The translations under genes and the position numbers were made by a program. 64,000 nt of DNA from JAIESQ01 sp964495375 (lineage in GTDB: Bacteria > Planctomycetota > Planctomycetia > Pirellulales > JAEUIK01): assembly GCA_964495375.1 (NCBI GenBank), contig CAZBWM010000009.1, forward strand, positions 1-64,000, given 5' to 3'. Of this stretch, positions 8,049 through 16,922 are shown piece after piece (the stretch's first letter is position 1; every line of letters starts with the position of its first letter). The notes under the pieces are model-generated. The model ran no database searches. It was not told where the DNA came from and saw only the letters and a program-made list of their open reading frames with translations.

Positions 8049-8064
8049 AGCAAACCAGGTGCCG
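8049..8064 (-). promoter_or_regulatory. Sigma-54 (-24/-12) promoter of the small membrane protein gene
   Basis: The minus-strand sequence CGGCACCTGGTTTGCT matches the RpoN consensus TGGCACG-N4-TTGC(A/T) at all but two positions. The invariant GG and GC doublets are exactly ten bases apart. The predicted transcript start is near 8038, giving a leader of about 70 bases before the ATG at 7969. The RpoN gene itself is not in this window. Confidence 0.6.
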
Positions 8065-8235
8065 CGGGCGAATTGGCTGCATTTCTGAGCGCGTAACTGC
8101 TCGGCGGAGTTAAACCCTGGCGCAGGGCCGCACACTTCCGCCGACCGGGCGCGCCGGTTTGACACACTGCTGCCGCACAGCGAGCGCTAGCAGAGTGCGC
8201 GGTCTGACGACGGGCACGATGCTCCAAACGCGTAT

Positions 8236-8505
8236 TCAGCGTGCCAGTCCGTCGGAATACTCTGCCGAACGGATTTCGTAACGTTCGAGCAAGCGGTACA
8301 AGCTGCGCCGGTTGACGTTGAGGACTCGCGCGGCGCGGGCCTTGTTGCCGTGCTGCCGTCGCAAGACATCGACGATGTGTGCCCGCTCGACCGCGGCCAG
8401 CTCATCGCTGGGATGTCTAGGAGACGCGATTTGCCGGACGGCGTCAGCAGCTCCGGCAATGTCGAGCGATGGTTCGTGTGGGTGAATCAGGGGCGAATCT
8501 GTCAT
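8236..8505 (-). CDS. Orphan Fis-type DNA-binding protein
   Basis: This 89-residue protein carries a C-terminal Fis-type helix-turn-helix domain (about residues 38-78). The motif HIVDVLRRQHGNKARAARVL followed by NVNRRSLYRLLERY is that of NtrC-family activators. The AAA+ and receiver domains of an NtrC activator are absent, so it cannot itself drive sigma-54 open-complex formation. It may bend DNA, compete with an activator, or modulate one in trans. The ATG at 8503-8505 has a GAGGAAG ribosome binding site; a longer frame to 8688 runs through a hairpin region and is unlikely. A sigma-54-like promoter lies about 50 bases upstream. Confidence 0.85.
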   Translation of the reverse strand: MTDSPLIHPHEPSLDIAGAADAVRQIASPRHPSDELAAVERAHIVDVLRRQHGNKARAARVLNVNRRSLYRLLERYEIRSAEYSDGLAR

Positions 8506-8553
8506 GGCGCTTCCTCGAATGACCAATGGATGACGTTGGAACACCCCAGCAAG

Positions 8554-8569
8554 GCAAAGCGAGTGCCGG
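8554..8569 (-). promoter_or_regulatory. Sigma-54 (-24/-12) promoter of the Fis-type regulator gene
   Basis: The minus-strand sequence CGGCACTCGCTTTGC has the GG-N10-GC spacing of RpoN promoters and shares the CGGCAC-N4-TTTGC core with the promoter at 8049-8064. The predicted transcript start is near 8542, about 37 bases before the ATG. Confidence 0.6.
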
Positions 8570-8640
8570 AGGTGGCGCCCCGCGCGAACAAGGGAAATGC
8601 CCGCGAACCTGAGTTCTGAGGAGCCGCGTTCTGAAGATCG

Positions 8641-8658
8641 CTGTGCGGATTCGCACAG
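8641..8658. promoter_or_regulatory. Inverted repeat, possible operator
   Basis: CTGTGCG-GATT-CGCACAG is a perfect 7-bp dyad with a 4-base centre. It lies about 75 bases upstream of the sigma-54-like promoter of the Fis-type gene, a typical place for an enhancer-binding protein site. It is also next to a terminator, so it could simply be part of a transcript-end structure. Confidence 0.4.
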
Positions 8659-8672
8659 CGCAAGCGCGCAAC

Positions 8673-8696
8673 AAAAAGGGCCGCTCATGGCGGCCC
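8673..8696 (-). terminator. Intrinsic terminator on the minus strand
   Basis: GGGCCGC (8678-8684) pairs perfectly with GCGGCCC (8690-8696) across a 5-base loop. On the minus strand the stem is followed by five T residues (complement of 8673-8677). It would end minus-strand transcripts from the esterase-sulfatase operon, 347 bases past the esterase stop codon, before they enter the Fis-type gene. Confidence 0.7.
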
Positions 8697-9042
8697 AACC
8701 CCTCGGCCCCGCAACACTGCGAGTCGCTGATTCCCCATTGGCAGGATGCGTGTGCCCGACACGCGACGTACTTAGCGAAACTCGCTCCCCGCTTGCGGGG
8801 CCGGCGTGCCTACCTTGCCTTCACTCGGTCGTGCTCACTTTGCTGGAGTGATGTGATGTGTCGCGCCTGGTTGGCTGACCGGAGCCTTCCGGGCGGCGTT
8901 CTCACCTGGCTCCTTCCACTTTTACTACGCGAAATGACTCGCGTTTGTTCGCTGTATTTGCGCGCGCGAACGCAGTTTTCAGTCGCATTCACGAACGACG
9001 ATTGCCGCTCGCAGAACGCTCAATCGCTAACCGCGTTCCACA

Positions 9043-10605
9043 CTAATTTCCGCCAGCAGCCGCTCGCTTCTGCAGCAGCCCTTCGAGCAAGTCGAGCTTC
9101 TCTTGCCGCACATGATTGACGAGTTTGACGGTGTCGCCGAGATCCATCGTGGGTTCGTCTTGCCGAGTGTATGGCTTCCATTCGGGGAGGTCCGCCGTGT
9201 TCGGGCCCCCGGAGCGTGCGAACGTCGTCCAGTAGGTCGACATGGCGCTGGCCAACTTTCGATCGGTATCGGTGATTGACCGCCCGAGCCGATCAAGATT
9301 GTCGAACACGTAGGCGATTTCGGCGGCGTGGAACGCGCCAAGCCCGGCGGACTGTGCTTCGGGTGGAACACGCGTGAATTGATACAGATACGCCTCGCCG
9401 CCGGCCTGGGTGTCCCAGCGCGCCCACATCCGTGCCGGCAATGTGAAAGTGACATCGCCAACAATATCCAGGTACGCACGCTCGGCGCCCGCGTCGCTCG
9501 TGGCCGGATAGAGTCGATTGATGGCGTCCGGAGCACCCAACAAGAGCGCAATCTGGGCTTGGAGCGCCTTGAGCGTTTTGGGACGCGCTCCCACGGGCGA
9601 GAGAGTCGTCATTTCGTCGGCGTTGGAGCCGGTGATCGTGGGAACCTGGTTCTGGTTGCCGGCGGCATAGATGGCCAGTGGTTGTTCGGGCAGGAGCCAG
9701 CCGTCGACGATCGGAGCAGTGCGCCCATCGCCGCGCGAGTTGGCCAGTTCAATCAGTTTGTCGGGAGCGAGTTGCCGCAGTTCGGCGAGCGGAGTGTCTC
9801 CGGCCAGTTTTTTCCCCTGCGCTTCGGCAGTCGCCAGCGTGCTGAGCGCGCGAAACGCCGTCCCACTCTGGCCGATCGCCCGGTGAAACAAGCCCTTGGT
9901 CAAGGGGGAGGCGACCAGCACGTTCACGCTCAGCGAGCCGGCCGATTCGCCGAAGATGGTCACGCAGCCGGGATCACCGCCGAAGCCGGCGATATTCTGC
10001 TGCACCCATTTGAGCGCGGCGACCTGATCGAGCAGGCCGTAATTACCAGAGGTCTGCTGCGTTGGCTCGGCCGACAGCTCGGGATGCGCGAAGAAACCCA
10101 ATGGCCCGAGCCGATAGTTGATCGTGACGACGACGACCCCTTTGCGAGCCAGCGCAGTGCCATCGTAGATATTCACCGCGCCGCTACCACGGCTGAGCGC
10201 GCCGCCGTGAATCCAGACCATCACGGGGCGGCGCTCGGCGGCATCGGTCGCGGCGGTCCACACGTTCAGGTGCAAGCAATCTTCGCTTTGCTGTTCAGGC
10301 TCGCGATAGTAGACCGAGTCCTTCGGGTAAGGCGGTTGCGGACAGGCTGGGGCGAAGTCATCGCAGGGACGGATTTCGTCCCACGGTTCAACGGGCTGTG
10401 GCGCGCGCCAGCGATTGGCGCCGGCCGTAGATGCCGCGTACGGAATGCCGCGGAAGACGCGCACGTCGCCGTCGCGCGCAGCGACGCACTCGCGCACCAG
10501 CCCGCTAGCGACGCGGACGACGCTGCCATCGTCGGCGCGGGCCGCGGGGATGGCGGCGATCAAGGCCCCGGCGATCATGATTGCGAATCGGAAATGCGCG
10601 TACAT
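9043..10605 (-). CDS. Secreted type-B carboxylesterase
   Basis: This 520-residue alpha/beta-hydrolase of the carboxylesterase/type-B lipase family hydrolyses carboxylic esters. A signal peptide (MYAHFRFAIMIAGALIAAIP) sends it out of the cytoplasm. The oxyanion-hole WIHGG (about residues 131-135) and the nucleophile elbow GESAG (Ser about 221) are clear. The acidic residue probably lies in SNADEMTTL and the histidine in AFHAAEIAYVF. The start at 10603-10605 is chosen because it begins the signal peptide; the frame is open to 10662. It is the last gene of a likely three-gene minus-strand operon with two sulfatases (gaps 81 and 89 bases), so its natural substrate may be acetyl or other esters on a sulfated polysaccharide. 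Confidence 0.9.
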   Translation of the reverse strand: MYAHFRFAIMIAGALIAAIPAARADDGSVVRVASGLVRECVAARDGDVRVFRGIPYAASTAGANRWRAPQPVEPWDEIRPCDDFAPACPQPPYPKDSVYYREPEQQSEDCLHLNVWTAATDAAERRPVMVWIHGGALSRGSGAVNIYDGTALARKGVVVVTINYRLGPLGFFAHPELSAEPTQQTSGNYGLLDQVAALKWVQQNIAGFGGDPGCVTIFGESAGSLSVNVLVASPLTKGLFHRAIGQSGTAFRALSTLATAEAQGKKLAGDTPLAELRQLAPDKLIELANSRGDGRTAPIVDGWLLPEQPLAIYAAGNQNQVPTITGSNADEMTTLSPVGARPKTLKALQAQIALLLGAPDAINRLYPATSDAGAERAYLDIVGDVTFTLPARMWARWDTQAGGEAYLYQFTRVPPEAQSAGLGAFHAAEIAYVFDNLDRLGRSITDTDRKLASAMSTYWTTFARSGGPNTADLPEWKPYTRQDEPTMDLGDTVKLVNHVRQEKLDLLEGLLQKRAAAGGN

Positions 10606-10686
10606 GTGCGGCGCCTTTCTGGCTGCGATAATCGCGGGTCGTGCGAACGCACTGCTGGGCAAGCCAGCAATGGCACCCAGGTCGGA

Positions 10687-12342
10687 TCAGTTGTTGGTGT
10701 TCTCGGGGCGGTTTGGCGCGCGGCGGCGCGGGGCGTTCGGTCGGCGACCGCCCGACGCTTCGGGCGCGTCTTCGGCCGGCACTTTGAGCTCTTCGCGCAA
10801 TCGCGCGAGCTCTTTCTCGAGTTCGGCTTGTGCCGCGGCATAGTCGGCCTGGCCGTAAACACTCGTCAATTCGTGCGGGTCACTCCGGCGATCGAACAGC
10901 TCCCAGTAGTCGGTGTCGGGGCCGTAGAAGCGGACCAGTTTGAAGCGGTCGGTCACTACGCCGTAGTGCGGGCGGACGCGATGCGGCACCGGATACTCGT
11001 AGTAGTGGTAATAGAATGATGTGCGCCAGTCGGCGGGCGTGTGGCCGGCCAACACGGGCTTCAGGCTGCGTCCCTGCATGTCGGCCGGGATGGCAATGCC
11101 CGCAGCGTCGAGAAACGTTTCCGCGAAATCGACATTCGAGACCAGGTCGTCGCTCGTGCTACCGGGCTTCGTAACGCCAGGCCAGCGCACGACACAGGGA
11201 GTGCGGAGCGATTCCTCGAAGATCCAGCGTTTGTCGAACCAGCCGTGCTCGCCGAGATAGAAGCCCTGATCGGCCGCGTAGACCACGATCGTGTTTTCGG
11301 CCAGCTTCTGCTCGTCGAGGAACGCCAGCAGCCGCCCAATGCTTTCATCGACCGCCTTGATGCAGCCGAGGTAGTCGTGCAGGTAGCGCTGATACTTCCA
11401 GCGAACGAGGTCGCAGCCCGCGAGTTTGGCGTCGCGAAATTTCTGGTTGCGGGGCTCGTAGTAAGCATCCCAGGCGGCGCGCTGCTCGGCCGTGAGATTG
11501 GCCGGCGCGATGAGCTTGACGTCGCGATCGGTCATCGTGTCGGCGATGGTCATATCCTGATCGCGCTCGGCCAGGCCGCGGCCGGCGTAGTCGTCGAAGA
11601 GTGTGGCCGGCTCGGAGTAGACGCGATCGCCGTCGTGCCCCAGGTGGCGGAGTGCTGGCTCCCATTCGCGATGGGGCGCCTTGTGCTGGCACATCAGCAG
11701 GAAAGGCTTATCGGGATTGCGCTGTTTGAGCCAGTCGAGGCTGATGTCGGTGATCAGGTCGGTTGTGTAACCCTCGTGTTTGACCTGGCGACCGTTGTCG
11801 ATCATGGGCGGGTTGTAGTAGACCCCTTGGCCCGGCAGGATATGCCAGTAGTCGAAGCCGGTCGGCTCAGAGACGAGATGCCATTTACCGACGACGGCCG
11901 TTTGATAGCCGGCGGCTTGCAGCAGCTTGGGGAAGGTGACCTGCGTAGCGTCGAAGCGGCTATTCGAGTTGTTGTAGAAGCCATTGAGGTGCGAGTACTT
12001 GCCGGTGAGGATCGTCGCCCGGCTCGGTCCGCAAATCGAATTGGGAACCACACAACGGCGAAAGAGCATCCCTTCGGCGGCGATGCGGTCGATGTGCGGG
12101 GTGTCGATTAGCCGGCGCGCGTCCTGGTAGGCGCTAATCGCCTGATAGGCGTGATCGTCGGAAAAGATAAAGACGATGTTGGGGGGGCGTCGCGCGGTAG
12201 TCGGCGGTGCGACGGCCTCTTCAGCGATTGCGGCGCGGGCACACGACAGAATCGCGAATAACAGCAAGCTGATTCGGAGGGCTGCCACTGACGAGTAACT
12301 GGCGCGCAATCGCTGACCAGCGAGTAACGTCCGCACAAACAT
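10687..12342 (-). CDS. Secreted sulfatase (formylglycine type)
   Basis: This 551-residue family S1-type sulfatase removes sulfate esters, probably from a polysaccharide. A signal peptide occupies about residues 1-41. The metal-binding NIVFIFSDDHAY (Asp62, Asp63) and the C-x-P-S-R signature SICGPSRATILTG are present. Cys104 is the residue converted to formylglycine, which requires a maturation enzyme encoded elsewhere. A second metal motif reads AADQGFYLGEHGWFDKRW. The C-terminal tail is a low-complexity Arg/Pro/Asn stretch. GAGGAAAT stands before the ATG. Overall pattern resembles iduronate-2-sulfatase or arylsulfatase A-like planctomycete enzymes, but substrate cannot be decided by eye. Confidence 0.93.
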   Translation of the reverse strand: MFVRTLLAGQRLRASYSSVAALRISLLLFAILSCARAAIAEEAVAPPTTARRPPNIVFIFSDDHAYQAISAYQDARRLIDTPHIDRIAAEGMLFRRCVVPNSICGPSRATILTGKYSHLNGFYNNSNSRFDATQVTFPKLLQAAGYQTAVVGKWHLVSEPTGFDYWHILPGQGVYYNPPMIDNGRQVKHEGYTTDLITDISLDWLKQRNPDKPFLLMCQHKAPHREWEPALRHLGHDGDRVYSEPATLFDDYAGRGLAERDQDMTIADTMTDRDVKLIAPANLTAEQRAAWDAYYEPRNQKFRDAKLAGCDLVRWKYQRYLHDYLGCIKAVDESIGRLLAFLDEQKLAENTIVVYAADQGFYLGEHGWFDKRWIFEESLRTPCVVRWPGVTKPGSTSDDLVSNVDFAETFLDAAGIAIPADMQGRSLKPVLAGHTPADWRTSFYYHYYEYPVPHRVRPHYGVVTDRFKLVRFYGPDTDYWELFDRRSDPHELTSVYGQADYAAAQAELEKELARLREELKVPAEDAPEASGGRRPNAPRRRAPNRPENTNN

Positions 12343-12431
12343 GCGTATTTCCTCGAACGAATGGCTTTAAGTGGAATCGCGATAGCGGTCAACCATTCTA
12401 CAGGTGGAGCAACGCGATTGCGTGAAACCGG

Positions 12432-13829
12432 TCATCTTGCCTGCGACACCGCTGCCGGCGCGGCAAAATCGACGGGGTCCCCAAAGTCGCTTCGAGCCTG
12501 GCGCAGCAGGTCCTTCAGGCGCGAACGTTCCGCGGCGAACTTCGGATCGTCAGCCAGGTTGTGAAGTTCATCGGGATCGTGCGCCAGATCGAAGAGCTGC
12601 GTGTGGCGACCATCGGCGGCGCGGTATTCGATCAGTTTCCAACGCTCGTCGCGGATCATCCGCTGGCACTCGCGGTATCCGCATAAGAGCCAGTCGCGGA
12701 CTTTCGTTTGCTTGCCATCGACGATCGGTAGCAGGCTGTGCCCTGCGGCCGAGGCCGGAATTCTCGCGCCGGCCAGCCCGCAGATAGTGGGGTACAAGTC
12801 GAACAGATAGACGAGTGCGGGGGACTGCCCGTGCGGGATACCCGGCCCGGCGATCACCAGCGGCGACTTAAAGTGCTCATACAGATTCTGCTTGCCCATC
12901 AACCCGTGTTGCCCACCGACGGCCAGCCCCTGATCGCTCGAGTAGATGATGATGGTATTGTCGGTCCAGCCGCGCTCGTCGAGTGCCGCGAGTACGCGCC
13001 CGACTTCATGATCGAGGTGCGAAATCGTGGCGTAGTAGTCGGCCAGGTGTTGCCGCATCGCGGCCGGCGTGCGCGGGTGAGGCGCGAGCAGTTCATCGCG
13101 CACCTGCAGCTCGCCGTTGTCGAACGGGTGTTCGGGCAGATAGTTTGGAGAGAGCGAGAGCTTGTCGGCGTCGTAGAGCCGCACGAACTCATCGGGCGCC
13201 AACCGTGGATCGTGCGGTACCGGCGGCGCGAGGTACATGAAGAACGGCGCGCCATCGTGTTGCTGCAAGAATTCGATCGCGCGGTCGGCGTGCTCGGTGG
13301 CCGACGCGGCGGTGCGGCCGTCGTTCTCGATGTTTGTGTCGAACGCGGCGTGCGCGGCGCGGTACGAATTGCCGCGTTTACCGCAATGCCAGGTCGTATA
13401 GCCGGCGTCGCGCAGGGCGGTGGGCAGAGGGACAACACCGGCAGGAATTACCGCGGCGCGGGGATCGGGAATGTTCCATAGCGACCGGCCCGTGAGCAGC
13501 ATGGTGCGACTCGGCGTGCAGACGGCCGGGATCATCGAGCCCATGCAGTAAGTGTTCGTGAAATGGAAACCGCGCTCGACGATTCGATCGAGGTGCGGCG
13601 TGCGGATCTCAGGGTTGCCCAGCGCACGGATGGTGTCCGACCGCTGATCGTCGGCGTAAATCAGCAGGATATGGGGAGTGTGGGCGGGGGGCTCGACCGC
13701 TCGGAGCAGGGTGCCCGAGGTTAACACGGCGCACCAGAAAAGCACTGCGCCCCAAGGGCGCACCGCGATCAGTCGCAAGACGCCTCGGGAAATCGATGGT
13801 CCAAAAGCTGGATAGCAAGAGCTGCGCAT
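12432..13829 (-). CDS. Secreted sulfatase (formylglycine type)
   Basis: This is a second family S1-type sulfatase, 465 residues from the chosen start. After a basic N-terminus and a hydrophobic signal segment come the metal-binding HILLIYADDQRSD (Asp60, Asp61) and the signature AVCTPSRTMLLTG. Cys104 of CTPSR is the formylglycine precursor. The C-terminal metal site reads SSDQGLAVGGQHGLMGK. The start at 13827-13829 gives a sensible export signal; the frame stays open to 13895. It is the first gene of the sulfatase-sulfatase-esterase set and is divergent from a small multi-pass membrane protein gene. It differs clearly from its neighbour sulfatase in sequence, so the two probably act on different linkages. 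Confidence 0.92.
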   Translation of the reverse strand: MRSSCYPAFGPSISRGVLRLIAVRPWGAVLFWCAVLTSGTLLRAVEPPAHTPHILLIYADDQRSDTIRALGNPEIRTPHLDRIVERGFHFTNTYCMGSMIPAVCTPSRTMLLTGRSLWNIPDPRAAVIPAGVVPLPTALRDAGYTTWHCGKRGNSYRAAHAAFDTNIENDGRTAASATEHADRAIEFLQQHDGAPFFMYLAPPVPHDPRLAPDEFVRLYDADKLSLSPNYLPEHPFDNGELQVRDELLAPHPRTPAAMRQHLADYYATISHLDHEVGRVLAALDERGWTDNTIIIYSSDQGLAVGGQHGLMGKQNLYEHFKSPLVIAGPGIPHGQSPALVYLFDLYPTICGLAGARIPASAAGHSLLPIVDGKQTKVRDWLLCGYRECQRMIRDERWKLIEYRAADGRHTQLFDLAHDPDELHNLADDPKFAAERSRLKDLLRQARSDFGDPVDFAAPAAVSQAR

Positions 13830-14047
13830 GTGAATGATTGCACTGTGTCGGGTCAGAATTTCGCACGTTGTCTCGGTAGTGCCCAACGTGCACACACGGG
13901 GTTATACTATTTCTGGCCGAAGCAATGGTGAAATGCCTGTTAGGAAAGAATTCGGCACGACTCGCTCGGTCGGTGTGAACGTCGCGTGTTCGTGGCGAGT
14001 GGCCAACGCGATTGAGCTTGCCTCCACGGGCCGCAGCTTACGGAATA

Positions 14048-14563
14048 ATGCTCTCGATGACGACCTGGCAAAAACGCGGCATGAGTTGGCTGATCGGCCT
14101 GTCGATCTTAACCAGCTTCCTGGTGATCGACACGACGCTCGAAAGTCGTCGTGCCGGGCCGACGTCGCTCTTCCTAGGCGTGCTCGTCGGCGGCTGGCTG
14201 ATCGGTTGGTTATTGCGCTTGAATCGACGCTGGGTATGGCCGATCGTTTTGGCGATCGGGCTGTGGGCCTACCCGATGGTGGCGGCCCCCTATCAACGCT
14301 TCGTGGCGGTCGCGTTACCGGCAGCTGCCCTGGTCGCATTAGCGGCGCCTCGGCTGCGCGAGCCACGAGTAGCGACGACATTACTCGGCGCCAGTGTGAG
14401 TGCCGTCGTCCTCTACTTTTCCAGCAATTACTATTTGTCGGCGAAGTTGCTCTTTTTGTCCGGCATGTGGTGCCTGTTGGTAGGTTATGGTTTTCTCGCC
14501 GAGGGGGCGAACGCAACCGAGCCAGCCGTGGTGGACGCGCGCGATGCCGAGCCGGCGGCTTAA
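14048..14563 (+). CDS. Multi-pass membrane protein, unknown
   Basis: This 171-residue, very hydrophobic protein has about six predicted membrane segments (for example WLIGLSILTSFLVI, FLGVLVGGWLIGWLL and LLFLSGMWCLLVGYGF). I recognise no motif or family. The start may be ATG 14048 or 14057; a TTG at 14012 is less likely. It is divergent from the sulfatase gene and convergent with the P1 glycosyltransferase-like gene. High hydrophobicity in one frame only supports real coding. Confidence is moderate because the opposite strand also has a long open frame, which I regard as a GC artefact. Confidence 0.6.
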   Translation: MLSMTTWQKRGMSWLIGLSILTSFLVIDTTLESRRAGPTSLFLGVLVGGWLIGWLLRLNRRWVWPIVLAIGLWAYPMVAAPYQRFVAVALPAAALVALAAPRLREPRVATTLLGASVSAVVLYFSSNYYLSAKLLFLSGMWCLLVGYGFLAEGANATEPAVVDARDAEPAA

Positions 14564-14645
14564 CATCTGCCCGCGAGCGTCCGCGGAACGCCTGGCGACT
14601 TGGCGACGACCTGATCGCGGCAGCGGCCAATCATCGCGGCAGGAG

Positions 14646-16703
14646 CTACCGGAAACCGGTCTCGTGCAGCAACCGCGCTGCCGCGGGTCGTAGCGCACTA
14701 TCGGTTGCGGCTTGCGGCCCGCTTTGGGGAATGTACCGAATGCGCTGGGGAGAGGTGTCGCTCCAACTTCGTTCGCCCCACCGCAACGTGCGCCAAGGTT
14801 GATTGTTCTGTAATTCGCTGAGCCGCCGCTGGAGGTACACGTCCAAGCGGTCGACCAGATACCAGCGGCGCGACGCCGGCTCCTGGCGCTGCGCGCGTTG
14901 CTCGATGGTCGCTCTAAAGCGCTTTGCCAGTTCGGCTTTGGCGGCCTGCTCATCGAGTTTGTGACCCAACTCTGCCTCGAGGTAGCTCACCGCCAACTCT
15001 CGTTGCGCCAACACGCCCAACCGCACCGCCGGATCGATGTCGGTGGCGTTGCTAAATAAAAAGTCGAGTCGCGCGCGCATCGCGGCGGCACGATCCGGCT
15101 GAGAAGCAAAATGATGCACGTACACGCGAACCGGCGGACGAAGCCCGTCGTCGTGGACGACCTGGTCGTCGGCCCTGGGCTCGGGAATTGAATAGGCCGG
15201 GAACGGCATCTCGGTGAACAGGCCCAGTGCCTGCACGACGACCACTTGTTCGGGCAGATCGCGCAATAAACGCAGGAGATTTTCATCGGAAGCGATGAAC
15301 TGATAATCGCAGGGCGCACCCGTCAACGACTGCCGGACATAACCCAGCCCTGGCAGCGTGAGCAAGTGCGTGTACTGATCGGTGCAAATGATTGCCTGAC
15401 CCGTGAAGTTCCGCTCGACGAAGGCCGCGGTGTCGAGATTGCCTTGGTGGTCGGCTTGGTACTCGTGACTGCGCTCGGGAACTCCCCAGCCACGCGCCAA
15501 CTCGGTAGGAAGCCTGGGATAGAGGGCTCCACTGCGATTGACCAGATTGACCAGCACGAGCAGCGCGCAAATCGCGACTTGCATTCCCCGCGCTGGGATA
15601 AGCGCAGCGAGCACTTGCGAAAAGAGCAGCCAGACGAAAGGAACGGCAATGGCCAGATGTCGCGACTCATACCAGGTGAGTGTGCCTGCCGCGAACGTGC
15701 CGATGACGAGCCAGACCGCGAAACCCGTCAAGGGATCTGCGACCGCGAGGCGACAGAGCTTCACGAAGATCCGCTCCCCGGTCGGCGCAGCACGAAAGCT
15801 TCTCCAAGCAATCACGGCGCCTCCTATCAGGCAGACGGCTGACAAGGCCAAGAGATCGGGACAAGACATGATCCATAGATTCAATTCAGCGAACGGCTGG
15901 ATGCGGCCGCGCGCATTCCCTGCCCAGAAAAAGACCTGAACCTGCAGGGCAAGGCTGGCCACCGCGGCGATTAGTCCGAAAACTTCCTTCTTGGCGCCTG
16001 CCCAGTGGCGCGCCACCACCCTCAGCCCCAAGACTAGGCAAAGCCAGGTAATTAGCGTAGCGGGAATTAAGAATCCCGAGGGCTTGAACGCGTACGCAAG
16101 CCAACTGGCGACGGCGGCCGCGGCAAAGCGCCTTTGCCTGGCGAAGGCGGCGCAGATCAAGGCTGCCATCGCCAAGGGAATATCCATACCCAGCATGTCG
16201 ATCTGCACGCTGTAGAGCGGCAGGGTCAGCAGGCCCAGGGTCACTCCCCAAGCGAGCGCCAAATTGGTGTTCGCCGCGACGAGCCTTAAGAAGATCGTAG
16301 CGCCAATGGCTGCACAGAACAAATTGAACAAGCGATAACCGACGATCGCACCCTCGGTCGATCCGGTCAGTCGCGCGAGCGCTGCGATGATCGTCGGCAC
16401 GACGCTGCTCATGAAAGCGCGCGGACCGCCATCTTCGATGTGGGCTTCTTGATAAAGGAGCCTGCGATAGTCGAAATCGAAACTGTCGAGCCAACAGGCC
16501 TCTGACCAATGAGAGAACGATTGCTCAACATAAGGCGGCGAGTCGAGAATGCTCCATCGGGAGATGACTAAACCCACAAACAGGAGCACAAGTGGAACAA
16601 CAACCTTTGCCCATCTCCCTGCGGATCGTGAACTAACGCGCCGGTGAGTTTTCGGCGGTTTCCCGTACGCGCCTGCCGCGGAAGCTTGCGGAGAAGTTGC
16701 CAT
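14646..16703 (-). CDS. P1: GT-C-like multi-pass membrane protein
   Basis: This 685-residue protein has about ten membrane segments and a C-terminal extracytoplasmic domain of about 250 residues. It resembles GT-C glycosyltransferases (family 39/PMT type) in plan, but the usual loop-1 DE motif is replaced by a signature shared with three paralogues here. That signature includes PPYVEQ, HWSEACWL, FDYRRLLYQEAH and GPRAF (residues about 56-98), then QIDMLGMDIPL and PERSHEYQADH. It is closest to P4 (KPSGFL block, ARGWGVPERS block, and C-terminal FPAYSIPEP with DDGLRPP). The ATG at 16701-16703 is chosen over a TTG at 16739. The SGNH hydrolase gene lies 219 bases upstream on the same strand. Reaction and substrate are inferred only. 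Confidence 0.85.
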   Translation of the reverse strand: MATSPQASAAGAYGKPPKTHRRVSSRSAGRWAKVVVPLVLLFVGLVISRWSILDSPPYVEQSFSHWSEACWLDSFDFDYRRLLYQEAHIEDGGPRAFMSSVVPTIIAALARLTGSTEGAIVGYRLFNLFCAAIGATIFLRLVAANTNLALAWGVTLGLLTLPLYSVQIDMLGMDIPLAMAALICAAFARQRRFAAAAVASWLAYAFKPSGFLIPATLITWLCLVLGLRVVARHWAGAKKEVFGLIAAVASLALQVQVFFWAGNARGRIQPFAELNLWIMSCPDLLALSAVCLIGGAVIAWRSFRAAPTGERIFVKLCRLAVADPLTGFAVWLVIGTFAAGTLTWYESRHLAIAVPFVWLLFSQVLAALIPARGMQVAICALLVLVNLVNRSGALYPRLPTELARGWGVPERSHEYQADHQGNLDTAAFVERNFTGQAIICTDQYTHLLTLPGLGYVRQSLTGAPCDYQFIASDENLLRLLRDLPEQVVVVQALGLFTEMPFPAYSIPEPRADDQVVHDDGLRPPVRVYVHHFASQPDRAAAMRARLDFLFSNATDIDPAVRLGVLAQRELAVSYLEAELGHKLDEQAAKAELAKRFRATIEQRAQRQEPASRRWYLVDRLDVYLQRRLSELQNNQPWRTLRWGERSWSDTSPQRIRYIPQSGPQAATDSALRPAAARLLHETGFR

Positions 16704-16922
16704 CCGAGCCACAGTTGCTATTGTGGGCCGCGCTGTCAATAGATATCCGCCGGCCGAGATATCGTTTCAGTCATGAGGCCCGTGGATCTCGATCCGAGGG
16801 GACTAGCCGAGGCAGCTCCCGAGACGCGAGCCAGCATCCGACGAGTAGAACTTCTGCCTGCCCGCCGTACTTGCCGGCGCAGCGAGATTCAGTACACGTG
16901 GCCATTCGCAATTGGACTGGGG

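Larger units (their letters stand above)
8506..9042. other. Non-coding gap with promoter, inverted repeat and terminator
   Basis: This 537-base gap lies between the Fis-type regulator and the carboxylesterase. No plausible gene is seen. It holds a sigma-54-like promoter (8554-8569), a 7-bp inverted repeat (8641-8658), an intrinsic terminator (8673-8696) and a short GC palindrome (8787-8800). Confidence 0.6.

Noticed and set aside
8787..8800. CCCCGCTTGCGGGG palindrome
   Set aside because: Short GC palindrome with no T-run; expected by chance in GC-rich intergenic DNA, so no function assigned.
8643..9119. Plus-strand frame in the gap before the esterase
   Set aside because: Passes through a terminator and overlaps the esterase end; no domain and no export signal.
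9328..11019. Plus-strand open frame of 563 codons across the carboxylesterase
   Set aside because: Spans the esterase on the other strand and part of the sulfatase; no ribosome binding site or domain; both true genes have catalytic motifs.
11041..12111. Plus-strand open frame of 356 codons opposite the first sulfatase
   Set aside because: Antisense to a gene with the CGPSR signature; no domain seen.
13834..14802. Plus- and minus-strand long frames around 13.8-14.8 kb
   Set aside because: Very Arg/Ser-rich; the hydrophobic frame 14048-14563 is the more protein-like reading.
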